From: MED-G16 sp964467915
GTDB lineage: Bacteria > Bacteroidota > Bacteroidia > Cytophagales > MED-G16
Assembly (NCBI GenBank): GCA_964467915.1
Contig: CAYXSW010000016.1
Location: 1-41,426, forward strand
Direction of reading: 5' to 3'
DNA length: 41,426 nt
The notes beneath the pieces were generated by a model. That model searched no databases, was not told where the DNA came from, and saw only the letters and a list, made by a program, of their open reading frames with translations. Shown in pieces: positions 27,601 to 34,767 of this stretch (position 1 is its first letter; each line of letters starts with the position of its first letter). The position numbers were made by a program, and so were the translations under genes.

Positions 27601-27799
27601 TGGAAAGTTAGCTTATCTTGCAGGTAACGTTCCAAATGCTGATTTTAGACCCGCTGACTCTTACTATGAAGTTTACGATTTGTTACATGAGAGACTTGAA
27701 GATGTTGGAGTTAAGTATAATAAATTAAGAAGCAATGAATTGAAAAGTGTAATTGAAAAACTTAATGAGAAAGGAATTAATACTATTGTTTTAAAATAA
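24608..27799 (+). CDS. VPS10/sortilin-type BNR-repeat exported protein, paralogue 2
   Basis: The protein has 1063 residues with a signal peptide (FLLPFVALSQ, to about residue 20). It has the same order of parts as the protein at 10097-13123: a start motif FRHIGPIGNRLTSVAG (compare WREIGPDRGGRSLAVSG), a propeller with Asp-box motifs (KTLDGGLNW, KSQDGGKTW, MSEDGGRTW, KSIDGGKTW, RTTNDGQSW, ISKDNGETW), a conserved WTFPLLISPHDNKTVYVTSQHV (here split across two turns), a beta-sandwich, and a helical C-terminus ending in the GGKLAYLAG-type segment. Annotated relatives are called glycosyl hydrolases or sortilin-like proteins, without a proven reaction. The two copies are clearly diverged, so the duplication is old. 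It stands alone between a 66-bp and a 99-bp spacer. Confidence 0.85.
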   Translation: MKNFYFYLLFFLLPFVALSQIIDKKMISDMQFRHIGPIGNRLTSVAGVPNQPLIYYVGAASGGVWKTLDGGLNWQPIFDDQEVHSIGAIAVAPSDPMTIYVGTGESSIRSNVSIGNGVYKSQDGGKTWKHIGLKNSGRISRIIIHPENPDLIYVGVLGHAYSPQKERGIFMSEDGGRTWNHTLFIDQNTGISDIVMDTDNPRVIIAGAWHLELKTWKRISGGPGSGIFKSIDGGKTWKRLKNNGLPKKPVGKIALAMTSAAPDRVYALIETGDGIPYNGEETESGELWRSDDNGETYKLINSNRELGSRQAYYTRTTASPDNPNEVYFISYRFFSSIDGGNSLEKRSQLSSPNWDHHEMWIDPNNGDRMAVAGDGGISISQNRGKSWHRTFLPIAQLYHVTTDNNIPYNVLTNRQDGPSMKGPSRSRTGNWFGPGMIQSGMWRSVGGGESGFATADPKDPDIVWSSASGFGPLGGIVTRYNEKNNQYRQLEVWPEFSAGSHASLLKYRFQWTFPLLISPHDNKTVYVTSQHVHRTTNDGQSWEVISPDLSLNDKSMQGFSGGLTGDNIAVEYANVIYAFDESPVKKGILWAGTNDGLVHISKDNGETWTNVTKNIPNLPKLGVVRNIEASRWNEGKAYLTIEFHQVGNFEPYVYKTENFGKSWKKITTGIKEGNLSYTRCVKEDPVKEGLLYLGTENKLYVSFNDGENWQEMMSNLPHAPMYWIDIQEHFNDLVLGTYGRGIWILDDISPIQQMDENIVKNDIHLFDIKPSYRFHNVTSSLQMFPEASTGADPPNGASINYWLKENQENVKIIITDSKNDTIKTINDNGSKGINRIWWDFKGESTDEIILRTKPQFAEWVSLGDDRKRKIPFSISIMSPPGIYNINLILGDKVISKSLEVMKDPHSDGDMEDIMLQDDLMRKIYKDLNLTAHYINSIEIIRRQLLDLKSILSNTSKDESLISIVEALELQFLDVEKRLIQLKETGTGQDDVRFEKMIGGKLAYLAGNVPNADFRPADSYYEVYDLLHERLEDVGVKYNKLRSNELKSVIEKLNEKGINTIVLK

Positions 27800-27877
27800 A
27801 TCAATTTAATAATTGTTATTTCGATTACATTTTTATAGGTTCGTAAACTTTTATTCTTTTGTAAATTAGACTTTACA

Positions 27878-27885
27878 TAATTTTA
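27878..27885 (+). promoter_or_regulatory. Possible -7 element (TAATTTTA) before the ABC transporter genes
   Basis: TAATTTTA matches seven of eight positions of the Bacteroidota -7 element TAnnTTTG. TTTTG at 27857-27861 lies upstream, though the 16-base spacer is shorter than usual. The 99-bp spacer 27800-27898 also holds a weak CAATT-TAAT-AATTG hairpin at 27802-27815, just after the VPS10 stop. Confidence 0.22.
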
Positions 27886-27898
27886 AACTCTTAAGGTA

Positions 27899-28807
27899 TT
27901 GTTATCTGTTAAAAATATAAGTAAATCATATGTTGGTCATAAGGCCCTAGATAATATTTCTATAGACATAAAAAAGTCAAGTATTTTTGGGCTCTTAGGT
28001 CCAAATGGTGCTGGCAAAACATCATTAATTAGAATAATTAATCAAATTATTAATCAAGATAATGGTGAAATATATCTTAATGGAAGACCTATTAATTATA
28101 ACGATGTTAGAAAGATTGGCTATATGCCTGAGGAAAGAGGCCTATATAAAAAAATGAAAGTAGGAGACTTTCTTTTATTTATGGGTAAACTCAAAGGTTT
28201 AAATAGAAATCATTGTATTGATTCTGCAAAGCATTGGTTTGAAAATTTAGATGTTTCTAATTGGTGGAATAAAAACATTGAAGATTTATCCAAGGGAATG
28301 AGTCAGAAGGTTCAGTTTATTTCAACAGTTCTCCATGATCCTGACCTTATAATTCTCGACGAGCCATTTTCTGGATTTGATCCTGTAAATGCCAATCTTG
28401 TAAAGTCTAATCTAATGAGACTTAAAGATGAAGGTAAAACGATTATTTTTTCTACTCATAGGATGGAGTCAGTTGATGAGTTATGTGATCAGTTAGCGAT
28501 GATTAATAATTCCAGAAAGATTCTTGATGGTGATACAGAACAAATAAAAATGAAATATAAGTCAGATAATTACCTTATTGTCCATGATAAGAAATTAAAG
28601 AAAGACCCCACTTACTCAATTGTGAAAACTGATAAAGTATCTGAAGGTATATATGAGTCAGAGGTAGATTTAATGAACAAAAAGTCATATAAGAATTTAT
28701 TTAAAGTTATCTCAGATTATACACAGATAATTTCATTTAAAGAAAAAATTCCAAATATGAATGATATATTTATAATGAAAGTTAAGGAGGGGGGCAGAGA
28801 TGAGTAA
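27899..28807 (+). CDS. ABC transporter ATP-binding protein (NatA-type), TTG start
   Basis: The protein has 302 residues. TTG at 27899 gives MLSVKNISKSYVGHKALDNI, the normal beginning of this family, and no ATG fits; it is preceded by TTAAGG. Walker A is GPNGAGKTS (34-42), the signature LSKGMSQK (130-137), Walker B LIILDEP (150-156) and the switch His is in FSTHRM. The C-terminal 80 residues form the extra domain usual in NatA/DUF4162-type ATPases (ending NDIFIMKVKEGG). It powers an ABC-2 type exporter with the permease encoded by the overlapping next gene. The substrate is unknown; NatAB relatives export sodium or other small solutes, while others confer drug tolerance. Confidence 0.92.
   Translation: MLSVKNISKSYVGHKALDNISIDIKKSSIFGLLGPNGAGKTSLIRIINQIINQDNGEIYLNGRPINYNDVRKIGYMPEERGLYKKMKVGDFLLFMGKLKGLNRNHCIDSAKHWFENLDVSNWWNKNIEDLSKGMSQKVQFISTVLHDPDLIILDEPFSGFDPVNANLVKSNLMRLKDEGKTIIFSTHRMESVDELCDQLAMINNSRKILDGDTEQIKMKYKSDNYLIVHDKKLKKDPTYSIVKTDKVSEGIYESEVDLMNKKSYKNLFKVISDYTQIISFKEKIPNMNDIFIMKVKEGGRDE
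28784..28793 (+). promoter_or_regulatory. Strong Shine-Dalgarno AAGGAGGGGG for the ABC permease
   Basis: AAGGAGG lies inside the end of the ATPase gene, with 9 bases between it and the permease ATG at 28800. Most genes in this window have no such box. It also codes for KEGG in the ATPase, so part of the match may be forced by the protein. Confidence 0.5.
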
Positions 28808-30119
28808 AGTTTGGATCATTTTTGAGAGAGAATATTTACAGAGAGTCCTAAAGAAGTCATTTATTTTATCTACTCTTTTAACTCCTATGATATTTCCATT
28901 ATTCATCTTTATAGCAGTTTTACTTATTGAATCAGATGAACAGGAGATAAGGAGAATACCTGTATTAGATAATTCAGGATTAATTGAAGATTCTGTTTCA
29001 TTTGGAAATAACAGCATGTATCCAAGTAATTCAGATATAAACTCCTTACAAGAAGATGTCCTTAACGGGAAAATTTATGGTGTATTAGTAATACCTGATA
29101 TCGATATATACAAACCTGATGCTATCAATTTTTACTCAAAAAATGTTCCTAGTGGTGATTTTGTTAATGACGTTGAAAACATTATTGAGAATAAAATTAA
29201 AGATAGAAAGATTAAAGACCTTAAAATAGAGAAGTCTTCTTTGGATAAATTAGAAACTAGGATAGATATGGACACATATAGTGTAGAGGAGACCTCTAAC
29301 TCAGATGGAAGTGAAATGGGTGTAAATAAGTCAAGTTCTACCCTTGCATTTGGTCTAGGGTATTTTAATGGGTTTTTGATATATATGTTTGTTTTTATAT
29401 ATGGAAGTTTTATTCTACAAAGTGTTTTAGATGAAAAGACTAGCAAAGTTGTAGAGGTTATTGTCTCTTCTGTAAAACCAATACAGCTAATGATGGGAAA
29501 AGTTCTCGGAGTAGGTGCTGTAGCTTTTACACAGATATCTATTTGGATTATTTTAGGTTTTTCAATTTCAACTCTTACATCTCTCTATTTTGGTATAGAT
29601 ACTATTGATTCCTCTCAAATCCCTGTTAATCAAGAAGAGATAAGTCAATCTAAAGAAATGGTAGCTGGTTTTTATGAGTTATTTTCTTCGATAGATGTCT
29701 ACAAGATAATTTTTATATTTTTAATATATTTTACTGGCGGATTTTTCTTATATGGGGCGTTTTTTGCTGCTATAGGTTCTGCTGTTGATAATTTACAGGA
29801 TGCAAGTCAGTTTACACTTCCTATCTCTTTACCTATTATAGCTAGTTTAATGTTTATGTCTGTTATATTAGAAAATCCTGAAAGTAATGCGTCAATTTTT
29901 CTGAGTATGTTTCCATTTACATCCCCAATCCTTATGATGGCAAGATTGCCTTTTGGTGTTCCGGATTGGCAACTCCTTCTCTCAATTTTATTATTGTTAG
30001 TATTTGTGTTATTTGCTCTCTGGTTTGCTGGAAGAATATATAGGGTTGGTATTCTCACTAGTGGATCTAAAATTACTTATAAACTACTTTGGAAGTGGTT
30101 TGTTATGAAGAATTATTAA
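28800..30119 (+). CDS. ABC-2 type permease (NatB-type)
   Basis: The protein has 439 residues. The layout is typical of NatB: a cytoplasmic start with IIFEREYLQRVLKKSF, one membrane segment (about 20-43), a large external loop (about 45-185), then five or so membrane segments from about 186 to 425. SVLDEKTSKVVEVIVSSVKP (about 203-222) is the conserved ABC-2 intracellular motif just after the second segment. Its start overlaps the ATPase stop by 8 bp (ATGAGTAA), so the two are translationally coupled and together form the exporter. The loop is acidic and Ser-rich near residues 160-180. Nothing adjacent identifies the exported substrate. Confidence 0.9.
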   Translation: MSKVWIIFEREYLQRVLKKSFILSTLLTPMIFPLFIFIAVLLIESDEQEIRRIPVLDNSGLIEDSVSFGNNSMYPSNSDINSLQEDVLNGKIYGVLVIPDIDIYKPDAINFYSKNVPSGDFVNDVENIIENKIKDRKIKDLKIEKSSLDKLETRIDMDTYSVEETSNSDGSEMGVNKSSSTLAFGLGYFNGFLIYMFVFIYGSFILQSVLDEKTSKVVEVIVSSVKPIQLMMGKVLGVGAVAFTQISIWIILGFSISTLTSLYFGIDTIDSSQIPVNQEEISQSKEMVAGFYELFSSIDVYKIIFIFLIYFTGGFFLYGAFFAAIGSAVDNLQDASQFTLPISLPIIASLMFMSVILENPESNASIFLSMFPFTSPILMMARLPFGVPDWQLLLSILLLLVFVLFALWFAGRIYRVGILTSGSKITYKLLWKWFVMKNY

Positions 30120-30131
30120 TATAATTTATTT

Positions 30132-30144
30132 AACTTTTAAAGTT
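30132..30144. promoter_or_regulatory. Dyad AACTTT-T-AAAGTT before the gamma-glutamyltransferase-like gene
   Basis: A perfect 6+1+6 inverted repeat lies in the 37-bp spacer, 12 bases before the ATG at 30157. It resembles the dyad at 15820-15834. It may be an operator or, with the following TTTT, a weak terminator for the ABC operon. Confidence 0.25.
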
Positions 30145-30156
30145 TTATAAATTAAT

Positions 30157-31770
30157 ATGAAGAAAATAATTCTACTTTTCTTTCTTATATGCATTATATC
30201 ATGTCATGATAATGAACAAAATATTAATGTTCAATTTGATAATTCCAAAGATGGGATTGTAAGCTCAGGACAACCTCTTGCCTCTAAAGCTGGAGTAGAG
30301 ATGATGAGATTAGGAGGTAACGCAATTGATGCTGCAGTAGCTTCTGCATTTGTATTATCTGTTGTAGAGCCTAGTATGAGTGGTATAGGAGGCAGACTAC
30401 AAGTTATTTTTAAGTTACCTAGTGGAGAAGTAAGGGGAATTGATGCCTCTACTCAAGTTCCAGAATTATATGATCCTAAAACACATAAGAAATCTTCTTA
30501 TGGCTACTCGACAATTGGAATTCCTGGAGTAGTGGCAGGACTAGTTAAGTTAAGTGAAGAATATGGAAGATTACCTCTAAAGACAGTAATGAAACCAGCT
30601 ATCAAATATGCTAAAGAAGGTTTTAAAATATTGCCAGGAGAAGCTAAGAGACATGCCTATGTTGAAAATATCATTAAGGAATTTGATGGGACAAAAAAAT
30701 ATTTTTTAGATGCTTCAGGTAGTACCTATCAAGAAGGAAAATTGTTTATTCAGGAAGATCTTTCTAATACATTAATCACAATTTCAAGTAAGGGAAAGGA
30801 TGGGTTTTACACGGGTGAAGTTGCTGAGAGAATGGTAAAAGATATTAGTGAAAATGGTGGAATATTAACTTTGAATGATTTAAAAAATTATGAGGCTGTT
30901 GACTCTAAAGTTCTTAAAAGTACTTATAGGGGTCATGATATAAACACATTGTATCTTCCTTCTTTTGGTGCAATAACAATAGAAATTTTAAATATTTTAG
31001 AAAATTTTGATGTAGAAAATTTAAATGATCCTAAATGGGTAAAATTATTTTCAGATATAACAAGATTAGCATATGAGGATAGGTCAATTCAAAATAATTC
31101 TGATTCTTTAAATAAAATATTGACCAAAAACTATGCTGAACAACAAGCAAATAAAATAAATCATGATAATACTTTTTCTTTAGATTTAGACCAATATAAA
31201 ATTGGAGAGTGGGTTGCAAAGACTGGTCACACAACACATTTGTCAACAGCAGATAAAGAAGGATATGCTGTATCTCTCACACAGACTGTTGGCCCATTGA
31301 TGGGTTCTAAAGTTGCTACTGATGGATTAGGATTTATTTACGCTGTTACTTTAGGAGGATACTTAGGTGATTATAAACCTGGTGACAGAGCTAACTCTCA
31401 TATTTCACCTACAGTCATAACTAAAAATGGAAATCTATTTTTAGTTCTTGGTGCAGCAGGAGGCGCAAGAATTATTACTGCTATTACTCAAGTTATAAGT
31501 AATGTAGTAGATAAAAATATGAACCTTTATAGTGCCCTATCTTCAGGTAGAATTTTTCCTGAGGCAGATACTGTTCAAATAGAAAATCATAAAAGTTTAA
31601 ATTGGGATAAAGATCTTTTAAGTTCACTAGATAGCATAAATTTTCCTTACAAGATGGTACCATCTAGAGCTAGGTTTGGAAGAGTTCATGCTATTAAGTA
31701 TGATGAGATATCTGAAATTTTTATTGGTGCTGCAGACCCAGATTGGGAAGGTACTGTTGAAAAATATTAA
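30157..31770 (+). CDS. Divergent gamma-glutamyltransferase-family Ntn hydrolase, lipoprotein
   Basis: The protein has 537 residues with a lipobox CIISC (Cys16). The family is clear: GGNAIDAAVASAFVLSVVEPSMSGIGG (in two runs, about 53-79), LNILENFDVENL, and the self-processing site GHTTHLST, where Thr359 should become the N-terminal nucleophile of the small subunit. ISPTVITKNGNL and GAAGGARIIT match the usual small-subunit motifs. Two substrate-site segments differ from the classic enzyme: the IDxRExAP segment, which holds the Arg that binds the glutamyl carboxylate, reads GIDASTQVP (Ser98, Thr99), and the PSSGG segment reads LPSFGA. So it may hydrolyse something other than glutathione. It is followed after 2 bp by a sulfatase gene, forming an operon. 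Confidence 0.85.
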   Translation: MKKIILLFFLICIISCHDNEQNINVQFDNSKDGIVSSGQPLASKAGVEMMRLGGNAIDAAVASAFVLSVVEPSMSGIGGRLQVIFKLPSGEVRGIDASTQVPELYDPKTHKKSSYGYSTIGIPGVVAGLVKLSEEYGRLPLKTVMKPAIKYAKEGFKILPGEAKRHAYVENIIKEFDGTKKYFLDASGSTYQEGKLFIQEDLSNTLITISSKGKDGFYTGEVAERMVKDISENGGILTLNDLKNYEAVDSKVLKSTYRGHDINTLYLPSFGAITIEILNILENFDVENLNDPKWVKLFSDITRLAYEDRSIQNNSDSLNKILTKNYAEQQANKINHDNTFSLDLDQYKIGEWVAKTGHTTHLSTADKEGYAVSLTQTVGPLMGSKVATDGLGFIYAVTLGGYLGDYKPGDRANSHISPTVITKNGNLFLVLGAAGGARIITAITQVISNVVDKNMNLYSALSSGRIFPEADTVQIENHKSLNWDKDLLSSLDSINFPYKMVPSRARFGRVHAIKYDEISEIFIGAADPDWEGTVEKY

Positions 31771-31772
31771 GT

Positions 31773-33281
31773 ATGAATAGGATAATTTTTTTATTATCTC
31801 TTTTGATTTTTACGTCTTGCAATAAAAAAGATGTAAGTAGACCAAATATTTTATTTATATCGGTAGATGATATGAATGATTGGACTGTACCATTAGGTGG
31901 AAATAATCAAGTTATAACACCTAACCTTGAAGATTTCACAAAGAAATCTGTAAACTTTTCTAAAAATTATTGCACAAGTCCTGGATGTAATCCATCAAGA
32001 GCAACTATGATGACAGGGTTACATACATTTAATTCTGGTATGTATTCTAATTACCAAGACTGGAGGAAGGTCCCTAAGCTATCAGAAGCAACTACTTTAC
32101 CAGAATTATTTAAACAAAACGGGTACTTTACAGCAGGAGCAGGTAAAATTTATCATTATTCTCAGGTTCATCCTGATAGCTGGAATGAATACTTTCCTTC
32201 ACAAAACCAGAATATGCCAAAAAATTATATTCCAGAAAACGCTCCAGTTAATATGGAGCCGTTTAAATATATGTACTCAGCTTTTGACTGGTCTGGAATC
32301 CCTATTGAAGACGAAGAAACTGGAGATTATAAAAGTGTAGAATACATTTCATCACTTTTAAAAAAAGACCATAATAAACCTTTTTTTCTTGCTTGTGGAA
32401 TTTATAGGCCACATTTACCATGGTATGTTCCTCAAAAATATTTTGATTTATATCCTATAGATAAAATTCAATTACCTGAAATTTTAGAGAATGATACGTC
32501 TGACCTTGGTGATAGGGCAAAAGAATTAATATCAAGAGGTGGAAATTACCACAAAAACATTTTAAATCAGGGAAAATGGAAAGAAGCTATAAGAGGATAT
32601 TTAGCTTCTATATCTTATGCTGATGCTATGATAGGAAAACTTATTGAAAATCTAGAAAAAAGTAAGTACGCTGATAATACCATTGTAGTAATTTGGTCAG
32701 ATCATGGTTGGCAACTAGGTGAGAAAAAACATTGGCGAAAATTTTCTCTTTGGGAAAATGTCATAAGAACATTGTTGATGATTAGAGTTCCTGAAAATTC
32801 ATCTTCTTTAATTGCGGGTAGTTCGGATGGCGCAACTGTAAATAGTCTCACATCTCTGTTGGATATATATCCAACATTACTTGAATTAGCAGGAATTAAA
32901 AATCACAAGCAATTGGATGGTAAAAGCTTAGTTCCACTTTTAAAAGAACCAAAAAAATTTATTGAAAGATCAGTTATCACTACATATGACTTTGCAGATT
33001 ACTCAGTTAGATGGGGTGATTGGCATTACATCAATTATGTAGATGGAAATCAGGAATTATATAATATCAAGGATGATAAGGAGGAATGGTATAATTTATC
33101 TAATGAAGATGCTTACTATGATACTCTTTTATTTTTAAAAAATTTTATTCCTCTGGATCCAACTCCTTTACCAGAGGAATCTCTATTAGAGCTAATGGAA
33201 CATCATATTCCTCCAGTAATATCTAGAGAATATTATTTTAGTGATGAGAGGAAAAATTGGTTAGAGAGGTTTAAAAATTAA
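31773..33281 (+). CDS. Type I sulfatase (iduronate-2-sulfatase-like), lipoprotein
   Basis: The protein has 502 residues with a lipobox FTSC (Cys16). The alkaline-phosphatase-fold sulfatase domain starts at PNILFISVDDMNDW (metal Asp32, Asp33). The formylglycine motif is CNPSRATMMTG, with Cys72 as the residue to be oxidised, so activity needs a sulfatase-modifying enzyme that is not in this window. Further metal-site residues are Asp310 and His311 in WSDHGWQLGEKKHW, whose sequence is like iduronate-2-sulfatase relatives. LYNIKDDKEEWYNL is the usual C-terminal motif. It removes sulfate esters from a sulfated sugar, perhaps an algal or animal polysaccharide. It lies 2 bp after the gamma-glutamyltransferase-like gene. 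No carrageenan, fucoidan or chondroitin lyase is nearby to name the polymer. Confidence 0.9.
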   Translation: MNRIIFLLSLLIFTSCNKKDVSRPNILFISVDDMNDWTVPLGGNNQVITPNLEDFTKKSVNFSKNYCTSPGCNPSRATMMTGLHTFNSGMYSNYQDWRKVPKLSEATTLPELFKQNGYFTAGAGKIYHYSQVHPDSWNEYFPSQNQNMPKNYIPENAPVNMEPFKYMYSAFDWSGIPIEDEETGDYKSVEYISSLLKKDHNKPFFLACGIYRPHLPWYVPQKYFDLYPIDKIQLPEILENDTSDLGDRAKELISRGGNYHKNILNQGKWKEAIRGYLASISYADAMIGKLIENLEKSKYADNTIVVIWSDHGWQLGEKKHWRKFSLWENVIRTLLMIRVPENSSSLIAGSSDGATVNSLTSLLDIYPTLLELAGIKNHKQLDGKSLVPLLKEPKKFIERSVITTYDFADYSVRWGDWHYINYVDGNQELYNIKDDKEEWYNLSNEDAYYDTLLFLKNFIPLDPTPLPEESLLELMEHHIPPVISREYYFSDERKNWLERFKN

Positions 33282-33346
33282 AATATTAATAATTTAAATT
33301 TTAAATTGTAGGTTGAGTTAAGAAAAAACATTAAATATTAAGAATT

Positions 33347-33646
33347 ATGATAGAATTATTTTTACAAGGCGGGGTATTATTTATGTCTATAATTACAATC
33401 TTTTTAGTGATGGTTTGCATATCATTTTATACCCATAGTGACAAACTTAAAACCTATGGAAGTTTAGCATTATCCTCAGGAGTTTTCGGTTCATTTATTG
33501 GCCTTTATTCTGCGTTTATGACTATTCAAGAGGTTGGAGATGTTTCTCCATCTGTACTTGCTGGCGGATTAAGAGTTGCATTAATATGCACTCTTTACGG
33601 GCTTTTAGTTTATGTAATATCAAGAGTGTTTCACTTATTTAGATAA
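33347..33646 (+). CDS. Short ExbB/TolQ/MotA-type membrane protein
   Basis: The protein has 99 residues with three likely membrane segments (about 5-28, 38-58 and 72-94). The segment GVFGSFIGLYSAFMTIQEVG and the following VLAGGLRVALICTLYGLLVYVI match the last two helices of ExbB/TolQ/MotA proton-channel proteins (about half the full length). The usual partner (ExbD/TolR) and the large cytoplasmic loop are absent. Small proteins of this kind recur in Bacteroidota with no known role. It follows the sulfatase by 65 bp and precedes the ABM gene by 10 bp. A truncated remnant is possible, but the reading frame and start look intact. Confidence 0.75.
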   Translation: MIELFLQGGVLFMSIITIFLVMVCISFYTHSDKLKTYGSLALSSGVFGSFIGLYSAFMTIQEVGDVSPSVLAGGLRVALICTLYGLLVYVISRVFHLFR

Positions 33647-33656
33647 TTTAGTAAAT

Positions 33657-33968
33657 ATGAATTCAATTATTCCAAAGGGATCAATAATAGCATCTTTTGT
33701 CTATGAAAAATCTTCAAACCTTGATGGGTATGAAGACATGGACAAAAAAACATTAGAGGAAGTAAAGAAAATTGATGGTTATCTTGGTCATGAGGTTTTT
33801 GGAGATGGACATAGAAACATCTTTTTATCTTATTGGAGAGATGAAGATTCAATAAATGTGTGGAAAAATAACGCATTACATAAAGTAGCTAAAAGCGAAG
33901 GAAAAAATTGGTATAAAATGTATAAAATGCTATTTTCTATACTTCAGAATGATTATAAATTAAATTAA
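33657..33968 (+). CDS. ABM-family (antibiotic biosynthesis monooxygenase-like) protein
   Basis: The protein has 103 residues, is cytoplasmic and forms one ferredoxin-like ABM domain. The pattern GYLGHEVFGDGHRNIFLSYW, then DSINVWKNNALHKVAKSEGK and NWYKMYKM, fits the common small ABM group (YW-D...W....H..A...G...WY). Some members are heme-degrading or cofactor-free oxygenases and others have no known activity; nothing here decides. The conserved His is His74 or so in NALHKVA. The stop codon TAA shares its last A with the ATG of the DUF1080 gene, so the two are translationally coupled. Confidence 0.75.
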   Translation: MNSIIPKGSIIASFVYEKSSNLDGYEDMDKKTLEEVKKIDGYLGHEVFGDGHRNIFLSYWRDEDSINVWKNNALHKVAKSEGKNWYKMYKMLFSILQNDYKLN

Positions 33969-34723
33969 TGATATATATAATTTCTACATTCTTTCTTTCA
34001 ATATTAATGGACTATAATGACAATAATTGGGAATATCTATTCAATGGAAAGAATTTAGATGGCTGGGAAATTAAAATTAGGAATCATCAATTAGGAGATA
34101 ATTATAATAACACATTTAAGGTTAGTGATGGATCATTAAAAGTTTCTTATGAAAATTATGAAAATTTTGATGATAAATTCGGTCATATATTTTATACTAA
34201 AAAAAAGTTTAAAAATTACCACTTGAGTCTGGATTATAAGTTTAGTGGTTCTCATTTAAATGGCGCTCCGGGTTGGTCAATAAAAAATAGTGGTATTATG
34301 CTCCATTGTCAACACCCTAGTACAATGTTGATTGATCAAGAATTTCCTGTTAGTGCTGAAGCTCAACTTTTAGGTGGTTTAGGTGATGGAGATAGAAGTA
34401 CAGCAAATATTTGCTCACCAGGAACAGATGTTGATATTAATGGGAAAAAGGCTAAATATCATTGTATTAACTCTTCCTCAAAAACATATAACAACGATGA
34501 TTGGGTTAATGTGGAAGTTATTGTGTATTCTGATTCGATAATTCATCATCTTGTAGAAGGAGATACAGTACTTACGTATTCTAATTTAAGAGTAGGAGGT
34601 GGTGAGATACCTAAAAACTATTCAAGCAGATTAGGCGAAATATTAGATGAAGGATATATTTCTTTACAGTCTGAGGGTCATCCAGTTGAGTTTAGAGAGA
34701 TTAAGATTAAAGAACTCAAATAA
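33968..34723 (+). CDS. DUF1080 / 3-keto-disaccharide hydrolase-family protein
   Basis: The protein has 251 residues with a short hydrophobic start (MIYIISTFFLSILM) that may be a signal peptide. The DUF1080 concanavalin/LamG-like sandwich covers nearly the whole chain: EYLFNGKNLDGWEIK (about 22-36), YHLSLDYKFSG, NSGIMLHC, PVSAEAQLLGG, WVNVEVIV and the closing YISLQSEGHPVEFREIKIKE, all standard for the family. Some members hydrolyse 3-keto-glucosides and others act as carbohydrate-binding modules. It overlaps the ABM gene by one base. A role in breaking down a plant- or algal-type glycoside is likely, but no 3-keto-forming dehydrogenase is in the window. Confidence 0.88.
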   Translation: MIYIISTFFLSILMDYNDNNWEYLFNGKNLDGWEIKIRNHQLGDNYNNTFKVSDGSLKVSYENYENFDDKFGHIFYTKKKFKNYHLSLDYKFSGSHLNGAPGWSIKNSGIMLHCQHPSTMLIDQEFPVSAEAQLLGGLGDGDRSTANICSPGTDVDINGKKAKYHCINSSSKTYNNDDWVNVEVIVYSDSIIHHLVEGDTVLTYSNLRVGGGEIPKNYSSRLGEILDEGYISLQSEGHPVEFREIKIKELK

Positions 34724-34767
34724 TTTTTTTAACTTACATTTAATCAATTGAATTTAAAATATTTTTA

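Noticed and set aside
28733..29446. Minus-strand open frames opposite the ABC permease.
   Set aside because: They lie fully opposite conserved transporter coding sequence and show no domain.
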